Source of the DNA: Opitutaceae bacterium
GTDB taxonomy: Bacteria; Verrucomicrobiota; Verrucomicrobiia; Opitutales; Opitutaceae
Reading direction: 5' to 3'
Length of the DNA: 46,493 nucleotides
Assembly (NCBI GenBank): GCA_023269565.1
Contig: JAHFTD010000009.1
Location: 1 to 46,493, forward strand
Shown here: piece after piece, positions 1 through 9,167 of the stretch
Position numbering within the stretch: the stretch's first letter is position 1
Layout of the letters: every line of letters starts with the position of its first letter
The notes under the pieces: generated by a model
The model's database searches: none
What the model was told of the DNA's origin: nothing
Seen by the model: only the letters and a program-made list of their open reading frames with translations
Translations under genes and position numbers: made by a program

Positions 1-609
1 GGAACCATAGGTGGCATCGAAGCCCCAGCCAATGTCCTTCCGGAGAATGAGATTGATGACGCCGGCGATGGCATCAGAGCCGTATTGGGCCGAGGCGCCG
101 TCGCGCAGCACCTCGACACGGTCGATGCCGGAGGACGGTATCACGTTGAAATCGGTCGACACCGAGCCGCGGCCAATCGAGCCATTGAGATTGACGAGCG
201 CGCTGGTGTGCCGGCGCTTGCCGTTGATCAGCACCAGCGTCTGGTCGGGCGCGAGACCACGGAGCGTCGCCGGGCGGATGTGGTCCGTGCCGTCCGTGAG
301 TGACGGGCGGGGAAAGTTAAACGACGGCACCATCGCCTGCAGCATCTGGCTGGTTTCGGTATAACCGCCCTTTTCCAGATCGGCCCGCGAAACGACATCG
401 ATCGGCACCGGCGAATCCGTGACCGTGCGGTCGTTGAAGCGTGTGCCGGTGGTGACAAACTTGGCGAGCTCGACGACGTCATCTTTTTTCGCCTCCGGCG
501 CGGCAGGGGCCGCTTGGGCAAAGAGCGAGGTGGACCAAGCGGTGGCAAACAGGACGGCGGTGGCAATGCGCCACTGGCCGCCCCGGGGATCGGGCATTTG
601 TGTGTTCAT
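1..609 (-). CDS. TonB-dependent outer membrane receptor, N-terminal part (truncated by window edge)
   Basis: An open frame runs from an ATG at 609 off the left edge and gives the first 203 residues. A signal peptide (about residues 1-32, ending near SLFAQA) is followed by a TonB-box-like segment, VVELAKFVTTG. The plug domain follows, with typical motifs: TDSPVPIDVVSR, LRGLAPDQTLVLINGKRR, IDRVEVLRDGASAQYGSDA and IAGVINLILRK. Such proteins are 22-strand outer-membrane channels that import large substrates using TonB-ExbBD energy. The barrel lies outside the window, so the substrate cannot be inferred. The gene is divergent from ggt with a 151-base gap. Confidence 0.93.
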   Translation of the reverse strand, partial: MNTQMPDPRGGQWRIATAVLFATAWSTSLFAQAAPAAPEAKKDDVVELAKFVTTGTRFNDRTVTDSPVPIDVVSRADLEKGGYTETSQMLQAMVPSFNFPRPSLTDGTDHIRPATLRGLAPDQTLVLINGKRRHTSALVNLNGSIGRGSVSTDFNVIPSSGIDRVEVLRDGASAQYGSDAIAGVINLILRKDIGWGFDATYGS

Positions 610-760
610 ACAGTTGAAACGTGGAGTGACCGTTTTGGGTTAGGGATGAGGAATGCATATCCAACAACGATGCCAAAACAAGTTTTTATCGGCCGAGGGG
701 CGCCTGCGGTGGCCGTATTTGCGGCTTGTCCGTATTCCGCTGGGAGCGGAAGCTGCCGGC

Positions 761-2506
761 ATGAAAGCTGTTCTCCATTTCTTGCTGCCTCTCTTGGCCG
801 CACTCGTGCTGGCTGCCCCGCTGCCGCTTTGCGCCCAACGCGCCGCCGTCGAGGCCGAGCACGGTCTTGTCGTTTCCTGTAACCACTACGCGTCAGACGC
901 CGGGCTTGAGATCCTGCGCAAGGGCGGCAACGCCGTCGACGCCGCCGTCGCCACCGGCCTCGCGCTGACCGTCACCTTTCCCTTCGCCGGCAATATCGGC
1001 GGCGGCGGCTTCATGATGATCCATCTCGCCGACGGCCGCGACTTGGTCATCGACTACCGCGAGACGGCACCGGCCGCCGCCTCGAAGGATATGTATGTTG
1101 GGCCGGACGGAAAACTCATCAAGGGCGCAGGTTCCTCGACAGAAGGATGGAAGGCCAGCGGCGTCCCCGGTTCCGTCGCCGGTTTCGCCCTCGCCCAGCA
1201 AAAATACGGCTCGGGCAAGGTCACCTGGGCCGAGGTGGTCGAACCCGCACGGCGCCTCGCCGCCGAAGGCCACCTCGTCTCGCAATGGACCGCCGCCAGC
1301 CTCAAACAGTGGGCCAAGCTGCTCGGCCAGTTCGACGAGTCGAAGAAGAATTTTCTGAAGCACGGCGCCTTCTACACTGCCGGCGAAAACTGGGTGCAAG
1401 CCGATCTCGCCGCGACTTTCGCCCGCCTGCAGAAGGTAGGCCCGCGCGAGTTCTACGAGGGCGAGACTGCCCGCCACATCGCCGACGCGATGGCGAAGCA
1501 TGGCGGCAACATCACTCTCGCCGACCTCAAGAGCTACAAGGTCGCCGAACGCACCCCCCTCCGCGGCAAATATCGCGGCTACGAAATCGTCACCATGCCT
1601 CCGCCCTCCTCCGGCGGTATCGCGTTGCTCCAGATGTTCGGCATGCTCGAGCCGTTCGACGTCGCGGCGATGGGCTACAACTCCGCCGCCAAGTATCACC
1701 TCTTTGCCGAAGTGATGAAACGAGCCTTCCGCGACCGCGCTGAATATCTCGGCGACCCCGATTTCATCAAGGTGCCTGTCGCGCAACTGCTCGACCCGGC
1801 CTACATCAAGGGCCGCATGGCCGACTATTCGCCCGCCCACGCCACGTCCGCCACGGCGGTGCAGCCGGGCCTCGGCAAGTTTGTCGCCTCCGTGCCGCAC
1901 GAGTCCACCGAGACCACGCACTTCTCCGTCGTCGACGCCGCCGGCAACGCCGTTGCCAACACCTACACGCTCAACGGCGCCTACGGCTCCGGCGTCACCA
2001 TCCCCGGCACCGGCATCCTCATGAACAACGAAATGGACGACTTCACTTCGCAGGTCGGTTCGGCCAACGCCTACGGCCTCATCCAAGGCGAAGCCAACGC
2101 CATCGCCCCCGGCAAGCGCCCGCTTTCCTCCATGACGCCGAGTTTCGTTCTCAAGGACGGCAAGATCGTCCTCGTCACCGGCTCGCCCGGCGGCCCCACG
2201 ATCATCAACACGGTTTTCCAGATCATCTCCAACGTCATCGACTTCAGTCTGCCCGTCGATCAGGCCGTCGCCGCCCCGCGCATGCACCAGCAGTGGTTGC
2301 CGGACAACATCACCTTCGAGCGCTACAACATCAGCCCGGATACCATCGCCGCCCTCAAGGCGAAAGGGCAGACGATCCGCGAGCGCGCCTCCTACGAAGG
2401 CTGGTCGCAGGGCGACGGCGAGACCATCGCCATCGATCCCAAGACCGGCCTCCGCTACGGTGCCGCCGACCCGCGCCGCCCGGACGCCAAGGCCTCGGGC
2501 TACTGA
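761..2506 (+). CDS. ggt: Gamma-glutamyltransferase (gamma-glutamyltranspeptidase)
   Basis: This 581-residue protein has a signal peptide (residues 1-27, MKAVLHFLLPLL...LCAQ), so it is probably periplasmic. It matches the Ntn-hydrolase family that hydrolyses or transfers the gamma-glutamyl group of glutathione and related amides. Visible motifs are GGNAVDAAVATGLAL, NIGGGGFMMIHL, DYRETAP, PPPSSGGIALLQM, the autoprocessing site TTHFSVVD (nucleophile Thr385 after cleavage), GILMNNEMDDF and PLSSMTPS. Length agrees with bacterial GGT (about 580). An in-frame ATG at 653 would add 36 residues before the signal peptide, so 761 is preferred. Confidence 0.96.
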   Translation: MKAVLHFLLPLLAALVLAAPLPLCAQRAAVEAEHGLVVSCNHYASDAGLEILRKGGNAVDAAVATGLALTVTFPFAGNIGGGGFMMIHLADGRDLVIDYRETAPAAASKDMYVGPDGKLIKGAGSSTEGWKASGVPGSVAGFALAQQKYGSGKVTWAEVVEPARRLAAEGHLVSQWTAASLKQWAKLLGQFDESKKNFLKHGAFYTAGENWVQADLAATFARLQKVGPREFYEGETARHIADAMAKHGGNITLADLKSYKVAERTPLRGKYRGYEIVTMPPPSSGGIALLQMFGMLEPFDVAAMGYNSAAKYHLFAEVMKRAFRDRAEYLGDPDFIKVPVAQLLDPAYIKGRMADYSPAHATSATAVQPGLGKFVASVPHESTETTHFSVVDAAGNAVANTYTLNGAYGSGVTIPGTGILMNNEMDDFTSQVGSANAYGLIQGEANAIAPGKRPLSSMTPSFVLKDGKIVLVTGSPGGPTIINTVFQIISNVIDFSLPVDQAVAAPRMHQQWLPDNITFERYNISPDTIAALKAKGQTIRERASYEGWSQGDGETIAIDPKTGLRYGAADPRRPDAKASGY

Positions 2507-2531
2507 GCCTCACACCGCAAGGGAACTCCGC

Positions 2532-4955
2532 TCACTCGCCGCGCAGGGCGACGACGGGGTTGATGCGGAGGGCGCGCAGAGCAGGCACGAGCATCGCGAT
2601 GAGGCCCGCGCCGCCGAGTGCGAGGAACGTGCCGCCGAATGTCGCAGCATCGTGCGGGTTCACGCCGTAGAGTTCGCTCCCCAGCACACCGCCGGCGAAA
2701 AACGACAACGCGAGCCCAAAGGTCAGCCCAATCCCGAGCTGTGAGCCACCCTGCCGGAAGATCAACCCGAGCACATCCCGCGGCGAAGCGCCCAACGCGA
2801 CGCGCACGCCGATCTCCTGCGTGCGGTGGCTGACGGAGTAGCTCATCACGCCGTAGAGCCCGATGGCCGCGAGGCCAAAGGCCACGATGCCGAACACGCC
2901 GAAGATCCACGCGATAAGTTTTTTGGAAGCGGAGGCTTCGGCGAGCATCTGCGGCACGGTTTGGGCAAAATAGATCGGCAGGTCATCGCGCACTTCACGC
3001 ACGGTTGCGCGCAGCACGGGCGCGAGCAGCGCCGGATTGCCGCCGCGCGTCTTGGCGAAGATGCTCATGCGATCGAGATCCTGGTCGGCCTGCTGATAGG
3101 GGACGTAGGCCTGCGGCGTGACATCGTTGTTGAAGCGGCCCTGCATCGTCTGGCGGAAGACGCCGACGACGGTGATCCAGTTGATCTTCTCGTCCGCCTT
3201 GCCCGCGCCGCGACGGAAGCGCCGGCCGAGCGCGCTCTGGCCGGGCCAGTATTTTTCAGCGAAGTTCGTGCTGATAACGGCGACGCCGGGTGCGTCGGCG
3301 TTGTCGGCTTCGGTGAGCTGGCGGCCCTGCAGGAGCGCGATGCCCATCGTCGGCAAATAGCCGGGCGAAGCCGCCTTGACCGTCGCCACCGGACCGCGCG
3401 TGCCGGCGGGGTCGGGCGCGCGCCCGTCGATGACGACCGGTTCGTGGCCACCGAAAGTCGGCTGCGAATCGACAAGGCCGAAGCCCGCGATCTCCGGCCG
3501 TGCGCGCAGGCGCTGTTCAAGTTGCTGGAAAAACGCGCGCTGCTTGGCGATGCCCTTCGATTCCTGATCGAGCAGCGCGACGCGCCCGTGGAAAATGCCG
3601 GCGGTCTCGAAGCCGAGCGGCGCCGTCTGCATCTTGACGACGGTGCGGGCCATCAGGCCGGAGAGCACGAGCAGCAGGCACGACATTGCGACTTCGCCAA
3701 TGACCATGAGCCGCGAAAAACGGCCGAGACTGAAACCGGTCGAACCGCGCCCGCTGTCCTTGAGCACGGTGTTCAGGTCAGTGCGTGAGGTGCGCAGCGC
3801 GGGATAGAGGCCGGCGAGCAGGCACGTCACCAGGGTGAGCCCGACCGTGTAAAGCAGCGCCGGGCCATCGAGGGCAAAGGTCATCCAGTAGGGCGGCTTG
3901 AGGTCGACGAGGTTGTCGCGGAAAAGCACGACCCCCACCTGCGCGAGGCCGAGACCGAGCAGCGTGCCACCGAGTGCGAGCACGAGACTCTCGGTCAGCA
4001 GCAGGCGCACGATGCGGCCGCGCGCGGCCCCGAGCGCGCTGCGGACAGCGATTTCCTTTTCACGCAACGCCGCGCGGGAGAGCAGGAGGTTGGCCACATT
4101 ACCGCAGGCAATCAGCAGGACAAAAAAGACGGCACCGAGCATGACGCCCAGCAGCAACTTTGTCTCCGGGTCGACGAACGCCTCACGGATTTTCTGCAGC
4201 TGAAAAGTAACTCCCTTGGTTTCGGCGGCATGTTCGGTGGCAAAACGGCGGGTCGTGGTGGTGAGCTCGGCCTGCGCCTGCGCGAGCGTAACACCGGGCT
4301 TCAGCCGGCCGAGGACGAGAATGAAACGATCGTCCCGCTTGTCGGTGCGATGCAGGTCGCGTAACGGATAGAACAGCGCCGCATGCTGGGGAAAACGAAA
4401 CTCCGCCGGGGCGACGCCCACCACGGTGGACCACGCGCCATTGATCTTGAGCTGTGTGCCAATGATGGCGGGATCGGATTTGAAACGGTTTTGCCAGAGC
4501 TGGTGCGAGAGGACTACTGTCGGCGCCGCGTTGGGCCGGTCGTCTTCGGCAGTGAACCAGCGCCCGAGCTCGATGGGCGCCTGCAGGATTAACGGCGTGG
4601 CGGCGGTGAAGCCCGTGCCGTCGACGCGCTCGGGGTCGCCGCCCGGCCCGCTGACGGTGGTGGTGTTATCGGTGTAGGCCCCGAGTTCCCCGCAAGCCTG
4701 CTGCTGCGCCCGGTATTCCGTGAATTCGGTCCAGGAGAGACCGGAGCGGTCGGTCGGGTCGTCGGATCTTTGGGTGACGACAAACACGACCCGTTGCTGC
4801 TCGGGAATGGGCGGGCCGCGCAGCGCGATACCGTCGACGATGGAAAACATCGCGGTGTTGACGCCAATGCCGAGGCCAAGCGTGAGCACGGCAAGAATGA
4901 CGAAGGACGGACTCTTGGCGAGAGACCGGAGCGTGAGACGGAGATCGGTCAGCAT
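2532..4955 (-). CDS. ABC transporter permease of the MacB/FtsX family, ADOP type
   Basis: This 807-residue inner-membrane permease has a duplicated layout: MacB-like periplasmic core plus FtsX helices, repeated once. It opens with MLTDLRLTLRSLAKSPSF and an N-terminal helix (ILAVLTLGLGIGVNTAMFSIVDG). Two FtsX-like modules contain ALREKEIAVRSALGAARGRI and THRTQEIGVRVALGASPRDV. This is the architecture known as acidobacterial duplicated orphan permease. No ATPase lies next to it, as expected for orphans, and its cargo is unknown. It converges on ggt (25-base gap). An in-frame ATG at 4997 would add 14 residues that do not look like the family N-terminus. Confidence 0.9.
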   Translation of the reverse strand: MLTDLRLTLRSLAKSPSFVILAVLTLGLGIGVNTAMFSIVDGIALRGPPIPEQQRVVFVVTQRSDDPTDRSGLSWTEFTEYRAQQQACGELGAYTDNTTTVSGPGGDPERVDGTGFTAATPLILQAPIELGRWFTAEDDRPNAAPTVVLSHQLWQNRFKSDPAIIGTQLKINGAWSTVVGVAPAEFRFPQHAALFYPLRDLHRTDKRDDRFILVLGRLKPGVTLAQAQAELTTTTRRFATEHAAETKGVTFQLQKIREAFVDPETKLLLGVMLGAVFFVLLIACGNVANLLLSRAALREKEIAVRSALGAARGRIVRLLLTESLVLALGGTLLGLGLAQVGVVLFRDNLVDLKPPYWMTFALDGPALLYTVGLTLVTCLLAGLYPALRTSRTDLNTVLKDSGRGSTGFSLGRFSRLMVIGEVAMSCLLLVLSGLMARTVVKMQTAPLGFETAGIFHGRVALLDQESKGIAKQRAFFQQLEQRLRARPEIAGFGLVDSQPTFGGHEPVVIDGRAPDPAGTRGPVATVKAASPGYLPTMGIALLQGRQLTEADNADAPGVAVISTNFAEKYWPGQSALGRRFRRGAGKADEKINWITVVGVFRQTMQGRFNNDVTPQAYVPYQQADQDLDRMSIFAKTRGGNPALLAPVLRATVREVRDDLPIYFAQTVPQMLAEASASKKLIAWIFGVFGIVAFGLAAIGLYGVMSYSVSHRTQEIGVRVALGASPRDVLGLIFRQGGSQLGIGLTFGLALSFFAGGVLGSELYGVNPHDAATFGGTFLALGGAGLIAMLVPALRALRINPVVALRGE

Positions 4956-5024
4956 ATTACATGGGGGTTGAGCCAAGAACCCCCGGTCGCCGGCCAAAGT
5001 CGCAGAAAATTTCCGCCCACCGCC

Positions 5025-5489
5025 TCAGAGCGGTGACAGGCCCACGACGAGTCCGACCATCCCGCCGTAGGCCACGTGCCCGGCGAAATGGCTGAGTCCG
5101 ACCAGCAGGTCCGCCTCCTTGAATTCCTCCAACGGATGCCGGTCGGCCACGACCCAGACGAGCATTAGGCTGACCAGCAGGCCGTGTAGCACCCCGACCC
5201 CGAGTCCGAGCATCAGGGAGAGCGGCAGCCGCGTGTAGCCGAGTGTCACCAGCAACAGGGCATAAACCAGCGCGAACCCGACCGCGGCGGTCGCATGAAC
5301 GACGAGGCCGACGCGGTAGGCGTTGTCGCGCGACTTGCTGAGCAGGCTGCCGAGCGCAAGGATCATGTCGCCCTTGGCCAGTCCCGCGCGCGCGATGAGC
5401 CACATAACCAGTTGCATCGCCACCCCGCCCAAGATGCCCGCCACCAGCGAAGTGCAAAGATATTTCACGAGAAACATTGTCATGCTCAT
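5025..5489 (-). CDS. Hypothetical four-helix membrane protein
   Basis: I do not recognise a family for this 154-residue protein. It has about four hydrophobic helices: LCTSLVAGILGGVAMQLVMW, VGLVVHATAAVGFALVYALLL, LMLGLGVGVLHGLLVSLMLV and HVAYGGMVGLVVGL. Gly residues within the helices suggest tight packing. The charged segment DRHPLEEFKEADL lies between helices 3 and 4. ATG 5489 is chosen because the longer frame (from 5615) would add a non-membrane Pro/Arg-rich leader, and a GGAG lies just upstream. It follows the M28 peptidase on the same strand with a 148-base gap. Confidence 0.72.
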   Translation of the reverse strand: MSMTMFLVKYLCTSLVAGILGGVAMQLVMWLIARAGLAKGDMILALGSLLSKSRDNAYRVGLVVHATAAVGFALVYALLLVTLGYTRLPLSLMLGLGVGVLHGLLVSLMLVWVVADRHPLEEFKEADLLVGLSHFAGHVAYGGMVGLVVGLSPL

Positions 5490-5637
5490 GGGAGGCTCCG
5501 GGGGATGGGGTTGGAGCCGCGGCGCGTTGGCGCCAGCGGCGCGAAAGGCATGGTGCACCGATGGACCGGCGATGGCGATTCTGTTTTTCGCCACCGGCCC
5601 GGTTGGACCTTGCACGATAATTTGTCCAGCGGGACGC

Positions 5638-7275
5638 TTATGGTGCGAAGCGCGCGCCGAAGAAATCGCCCTTATTCCACTGTGGACGCTGCGGCTCGTC
5701 CGTCACCCCTCGCACCACATCGGCGATGAACCGGGTGAAATGCGCGGCGGCGGCATGGTCGAAGGGCAGGCTGAGGTCGTCCGACGGGCGGTGGTAGTGG
5801 AGGCGCCGGAACTCCGCGTTGAGCTCGTGGAGCTTCATGGCTGGATCCACGGGCGTTTCGCCCGGATCCAGATAGATCGCCGGCACGCCCGCCTCGACAA
5901 AGGGATACTGGTCACTGCGCACGAAGATCACCTCCTCGGGGGCGGGATCCGGCCCAAGGGCGAGGCCATGGGCCCGCCCCACCCGCTCCACCACCTTGCC
6001 CAGTGTCGAGTGTTCCGCGCCCCAGGCGATGACATCGCGTGCGGCGCCGAGAAACATCGGCATATCCACGTTGACATTAGCCGCGACCTTTTCCCGAGGC
6101 ACCACCGGATGGCGCGCCAGATGCACGCCCCCGAGCAGACCTTTTTCCTCCCCGGTCAGGGCGGCGAAGAGCACCGTGCGGCGCGGCCGCGGGCCACCGG
6201 CCAGCAGGCGGGCGGCCTCGATGAGGATGGCCGTGCCGGTGGCGTTGTCATAGCGGCCGTTGTAGATATTGTCGCCGTTGATGGCGGGGCCGATGCCGAT
6301 GTGGTCGAGGTGGGCTGTCACTACCACCACTTCCTCGCGGAGCTTCGGATCGGAGCCCGCAAGTCGGCCCAGAACGTTGGCGCTCGCGACCCGCCGAAAG
6401 GTGGATTGCGCCACGAGAGTCGCCGTGCCGGGCAGGGCGAACGCCTGTGGCTTGCCCAGCTTCGCCGCCGCGAAGATTTCCGCCAGCGGTCGCGGCCCGC
6501 CCCCGAGCCAGCGTGCGGCGGCTTCCCGCTGCAGCGTGATGCCGACCTTCAATTCGGGAAACACGTCGAGCGGCCGGCTGGTTTCGTCGACCAGCCGCAT
6601 GGCGGAAAACCGGGTGCCATTAATCCTGATCGCCCACGGCACCCGTGCGTCGTCCTCGGGCGTGAGCACAGTCACGACCCCCACGGCGTGGCACCGCGCC
6701 AGCTCGGCGTATTTCACGGTCGTCTTCGTGTAGTAAGCGCGCTCATCGTGCGGCAGGGTCGGCGGCGCCCCGCTGAGCACCACGGCAATCTTACCGGTCA
6801 AGTCCACGCCGGCGAAATCGTCGTAACCCGAATCCGGGGCGTGCACGCCGTAGCCTACGAACAGCAACGGCGCGGTAACTTCCGCCTTCTCCCCGAACCA
6901 GACGGGATCCGCCACGTAATCCTCGCCGTATTTCAGGGTCTCGGTGACGCCCCCGCGCTCCAGCCGCGCGACCGCGCCCTCGGGCACGCGCGTGGCTTCC
7001 AGGAACTGGATTGCCTGCTGCCAGCCGCCCCGGTCACCCGCGGGCTCCAGGCCGGCAGCCCGGAACTGCGCGGCGACATAGTTGGCCGCCAGCGCGAAGC
7101 CCGGTGAACCTGTCGCGCGGCCCGCCAGCAGATCATCGGCCAGGAATTCGATGTGCGCCCGCACGCCGTCGGCCACTGGCTCCGCGCGTATCGACACCAG
7201 CACGCTGAGCCAAATAGCCAGCGCTCCCGCGCGGCCGATTCTCGCTTGGAAAAATGCTTTAACCATGGCCGGCAA
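5638..7275 (-). CDS. M28-family zinc aminopeptidase with PA domain
   Basis: This 545-residue protein starts with a signal peptide (residues 1-31) and is probably periplasmic or lipid-bilayer-external. A PA-type insert (about 120-300; YDDFAGVDLTGKIAVVLSG) interrupts the fold, and the M28 catalytic domain follows. The di-zinc ligands are visible: His322 (AHLDHIG), Asp343 (YDNATG), catalytic Glu376 with ligand Glu377 (GEEKG), Asp404 (NVDMP) and His495 (YHRPSDD). The family removes N-terminal residues from peptides. A second ATG at 7266 is an equally good start. It is divergent from the gene at 7374. Confidence 0.93.
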   Translation of the reverse strand: MPAMVKAFFQARIGRAGALAIWLSVLVSIRAEPVADGVRAHIEFLADDLLAGRATGSPGFALAANYVAAQFRAAGLEPAGDRGGWQQAIQFLEATRVPEGAVARLERGGVTETLKYGEDYVADPVWFGEKAEVTAPLLFVGYGVHAPDSGYDDFAGVDLTGKIAVVLSGAPPTLPHDERAYYTKTTVKYAELARCHAVGVVTVLTPEDDARVPWAIRINGTRFSAMRLVDETSRPLDVFPELKVGITLQREAAARWLGGGPRPLAEIFAAAKLGKPQAFALPGTATLVAQSTFRRVASANVLGRLAGSDPKLREEVVVVTAHLDHIGIGPAINGDNIYNGRYDNATGTAILIEAARLLAGGPRPRRTVLFAALTGEEKGLLGGVHLARHPVVPREKVAANVNVDMPMFLGAARDVIAWGAEHSTLGKVVERVGRAHGLALGPDPAPEEVIFVRSDQYPFVEAGVPAIYLDPGETPVDPAMKLHELNAEFRRLHYHRPSDDLSLPFDHAAAAHFTRFIADVVRGVTDEPQRPQWNKGDFFGARFAP

Positions 7276-7373
7276 GCCAAGCGAGCGGAGCGGAATTGTC
7301 AGCGCAATAATCCCTGCCGCCCGGCGCCGCCGGTCGGTAACTCGCGCTGGTCTTTTCGGGAAAATGTCATGTC

Positions 7374-7763
7374 ATGGATCTGACCGTCATGAACCCGTTC
7401 GCCCTTCTCGCGCCGCTGTTTCTCGCCTTCGAGCTCTGGCAGCTGGTCGTGAGCGAGCGTTACATGGGCATCCGCCAGATCCGGGCCAACGCCGATCCGC
7501 GCGAGCTGCCGATGAAAAAATCCCTCACGGCATTCTGGAGCATCGGACTCCTCGTCTATCTCGCCTGGATGGCCACGCTGCTGCTCCATCCGCTCGGCCG
7601 CGCGCAGGGCATCGTGCTGCTGCTGACCACGGGGATCGGTTACTCGCTACGCAGCATCAGCGGCCTCAAATGGGTGCTCGTCATCCTCACCTTCGAGGGC
7701 TCCATCCGTGTCGGCATGCTCATCTCGCTCCTCGGCATGACGTGGCGGGCGCTGACGCATTGA
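7374..7763 (+). CDS. Hypothetical small membrane protein
   Basis: This 129-residue protein has three or four hydrophobic segments (FALLAPLFLAFELWQLVV, SIGLLVYLAWMATLLL, IVLLLTTGIGYSL, VGMLISLLGM). I do not recognise the family. The first loop is basic and polar (SERYMGIRQIRANADPREL). A second ATG at 7389 (MNPFALLAP) would give a protein starting directly with the first helix and may be the true start. It lies 98 bases from the divergent M28 gene and 107 bases before the coiled-coil membrane gene. Confidence 0.7.
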   Translation: MDLTVMNPFALLAPLFLAFELWQLVVSERYMGIRQIRANADPRELPMKKSLTAFWSIGLLVYLAWMATLLLHPLGRAQGIVLLLTTGIGYSLRSISGLKWVLVILTFEGSIRVGMLISLLGMTWRALTH

Positions 7764-7870
7764 CCCTGCCCCTCGCGGAGACGGCGCAACCCCTGCCCAA
7801 TCGCCCGGCCCCGGTTTAGCCTTGAGAATACCGCCGCGCCGCACGAAAACTGGCCTCGCGCGGAATCCCC

Positions 7871-9091
7871 ATGAACCTGCCCACCGAACCCCGCCTGCCG
7901 AAGACCCCGTTCATACTCACCGATATTGCGTGCCTGCTGAGCGCCGCCCTCATTGGATTCTACGCCAAGGATCCGTTCGCCCCGGTGCCGTTTGTCAGTG
8001 CCATCGCGCTGGTCGCCGCCGGCGGTATCGCCTTGCTCATTCCCTTCCTCGCCGACTATGCCGCTGACTCCCAGGAGGCGGCACGCGAGCAGCACCACCA
8101 GCTCGAACTGCAGATCAAACGCCTCCACGCCGCCGGCGAAAGCCTCACGCGCGCCGCCGCCCAGATCAAAGCCGTCGAGGAGTCCGTCCACAAGGCCGCC
8201 CACGCCGCCGAGAACCTGCCCTACCGCATGCAGGAAAAGCTCGCCGAGTTCAACGAAGCCCTCGCCGAGCAGGAGGAATCCGACCGCGAGGCACTCGAGC
8301 AGGAGCTGACCGACCTGCGCTCCGCCAACAGCAACCAACTCAAGACAGTCGCCGACAAGATCCACCAGGCCGCCGTGGAGTGGTCGACGCTCGAGGCCGC
8401 CACCCGCAAGCAGCTCGCCGCCGCGCAGGAAGCCGCGGTGAGAATTGAAAAGAAACTCGGCGCCGCCGTCGCGCAGCTCGCTCATGCCGAAAAATCTGCC
8501 CCGACCGCTGCTCACGCACCGGCGGTGGGCGCCGACGCGCCCGCGTCTGGCGGTGAACCACCCACCATGGAAACACCGGTCACCGGTGAATCTCCTGCGT
8601 CCGCCGAAACAGCCACGGCCGAGCCGCCGAAGCCGAAGAAACCCCGCGCCCCGCGCAAACCGAGGCCCGAGGAAGCCGCCCCGCCCACCACCGCGGCTGA
8701 GGAGACCGGGGCCACGGAGCCCATTTCTGAGCCGCCCGCCGCCGACCGCAGCTACGCGTCGACCCTTACCACCTTTCCCGGCGTGCTGAGCGAGGCTTCC
8801 CGCTCCGAATCCACCGAAGCCGCCGCCTCGTCCGACGGGGCCACGCGTCTCCTCGCCACTGCTTATATCGGTATCGGCAACAAGCTCTTCATCCGCGGCG
8901 ACGGCCCGGGCCTGAGCTGGGACCGGGGCGTGCCGATGCAGTTCGTCTCCATCGGCAAGTGGGGTTGGGCCACGCACGACGCCACCGCACCGATCCGCGT
9001 CAAGCTTTTCAAGAACGACGAGACCGCCGCGCTTTCGGGCGAGATCACACTCGAGCCCGGCAAGCACGTCGAGGTCACCGCGCTGTTCTGA
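7871..9091 (+). CDS. Coiled-coil membrane protein with distinctive C-terminal beta-rich domain
   Basis: This 406-residue protein has four visible parts. Two N-terminal helices (LTDIACLLSAALIGFYA and VSAIALVAAGGIALLIPFL) anchor it. A long Glu/Gln/Ala-rich coiled coil spans about residues 60-205. A Pro/Ala/Glu/Thr-rich linker spans about 210-300. The C-terminal globular domain (about 332-406) contains IGIGNKLFIRGDGPGLSWD, FVSIGKWGW and a closing EITLEPGKHVEVTALF. The C-terminus resembles an immunoglobulin-like or carbohydrate-binding beta-sandwich, but this is an impression from the pattern only. No function is assigned. Confidence 0.8.
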   Translation: MNLPTEPRLPKTPFILTDIACLLSAALIGFYAKDPFAPVPFVSAIALVAAGGIALLIPFLADYAADSQEAAREQHHQLELQIKRLHAAGESLTRAAAQIKAVEESVHKAAHAAENLPYRMQEKLAEFNEALAEQEESDREALEQELTDLRSANSNQLKTVADKIHQAAVEWSTLEAATRKQLAAAQEAAVRIEKKLGAAVAQLAHAEKSAPTAAHAPAVGADAPASGGEPPTMETPVTGESPASAETATAEPPKPKKPRAPRKPRPEEAAPPTTAAEETGATEPISEPPAADRSYASTLTTFPGVLSEASRSESTEAAASSDGATRLLATAYIGIGNKLFIRGDGPGLSWDRGVPMQFVSIGKWGWATHDATAPIRVKLFKNDETAALSGEITLEPGKHVEVTALF

Positions 9092-9167
9092 TCCCGGGCG
9101 GACAAAGAAAACTGTAACTCCCGGCCCGAAGCGGTGTCTTTCTGCGGTGGCTGCATGGGCCACGCCT

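Noticed and set aside
893-2287. 464-codon minus-strand open frame
   Set aside because: It is antisense to ggt; no motif.
5323-7107. 594-codon plus-strand open frame
   Set aside because: It is antisense to the M28 peptidase, which has all zinc ligands.
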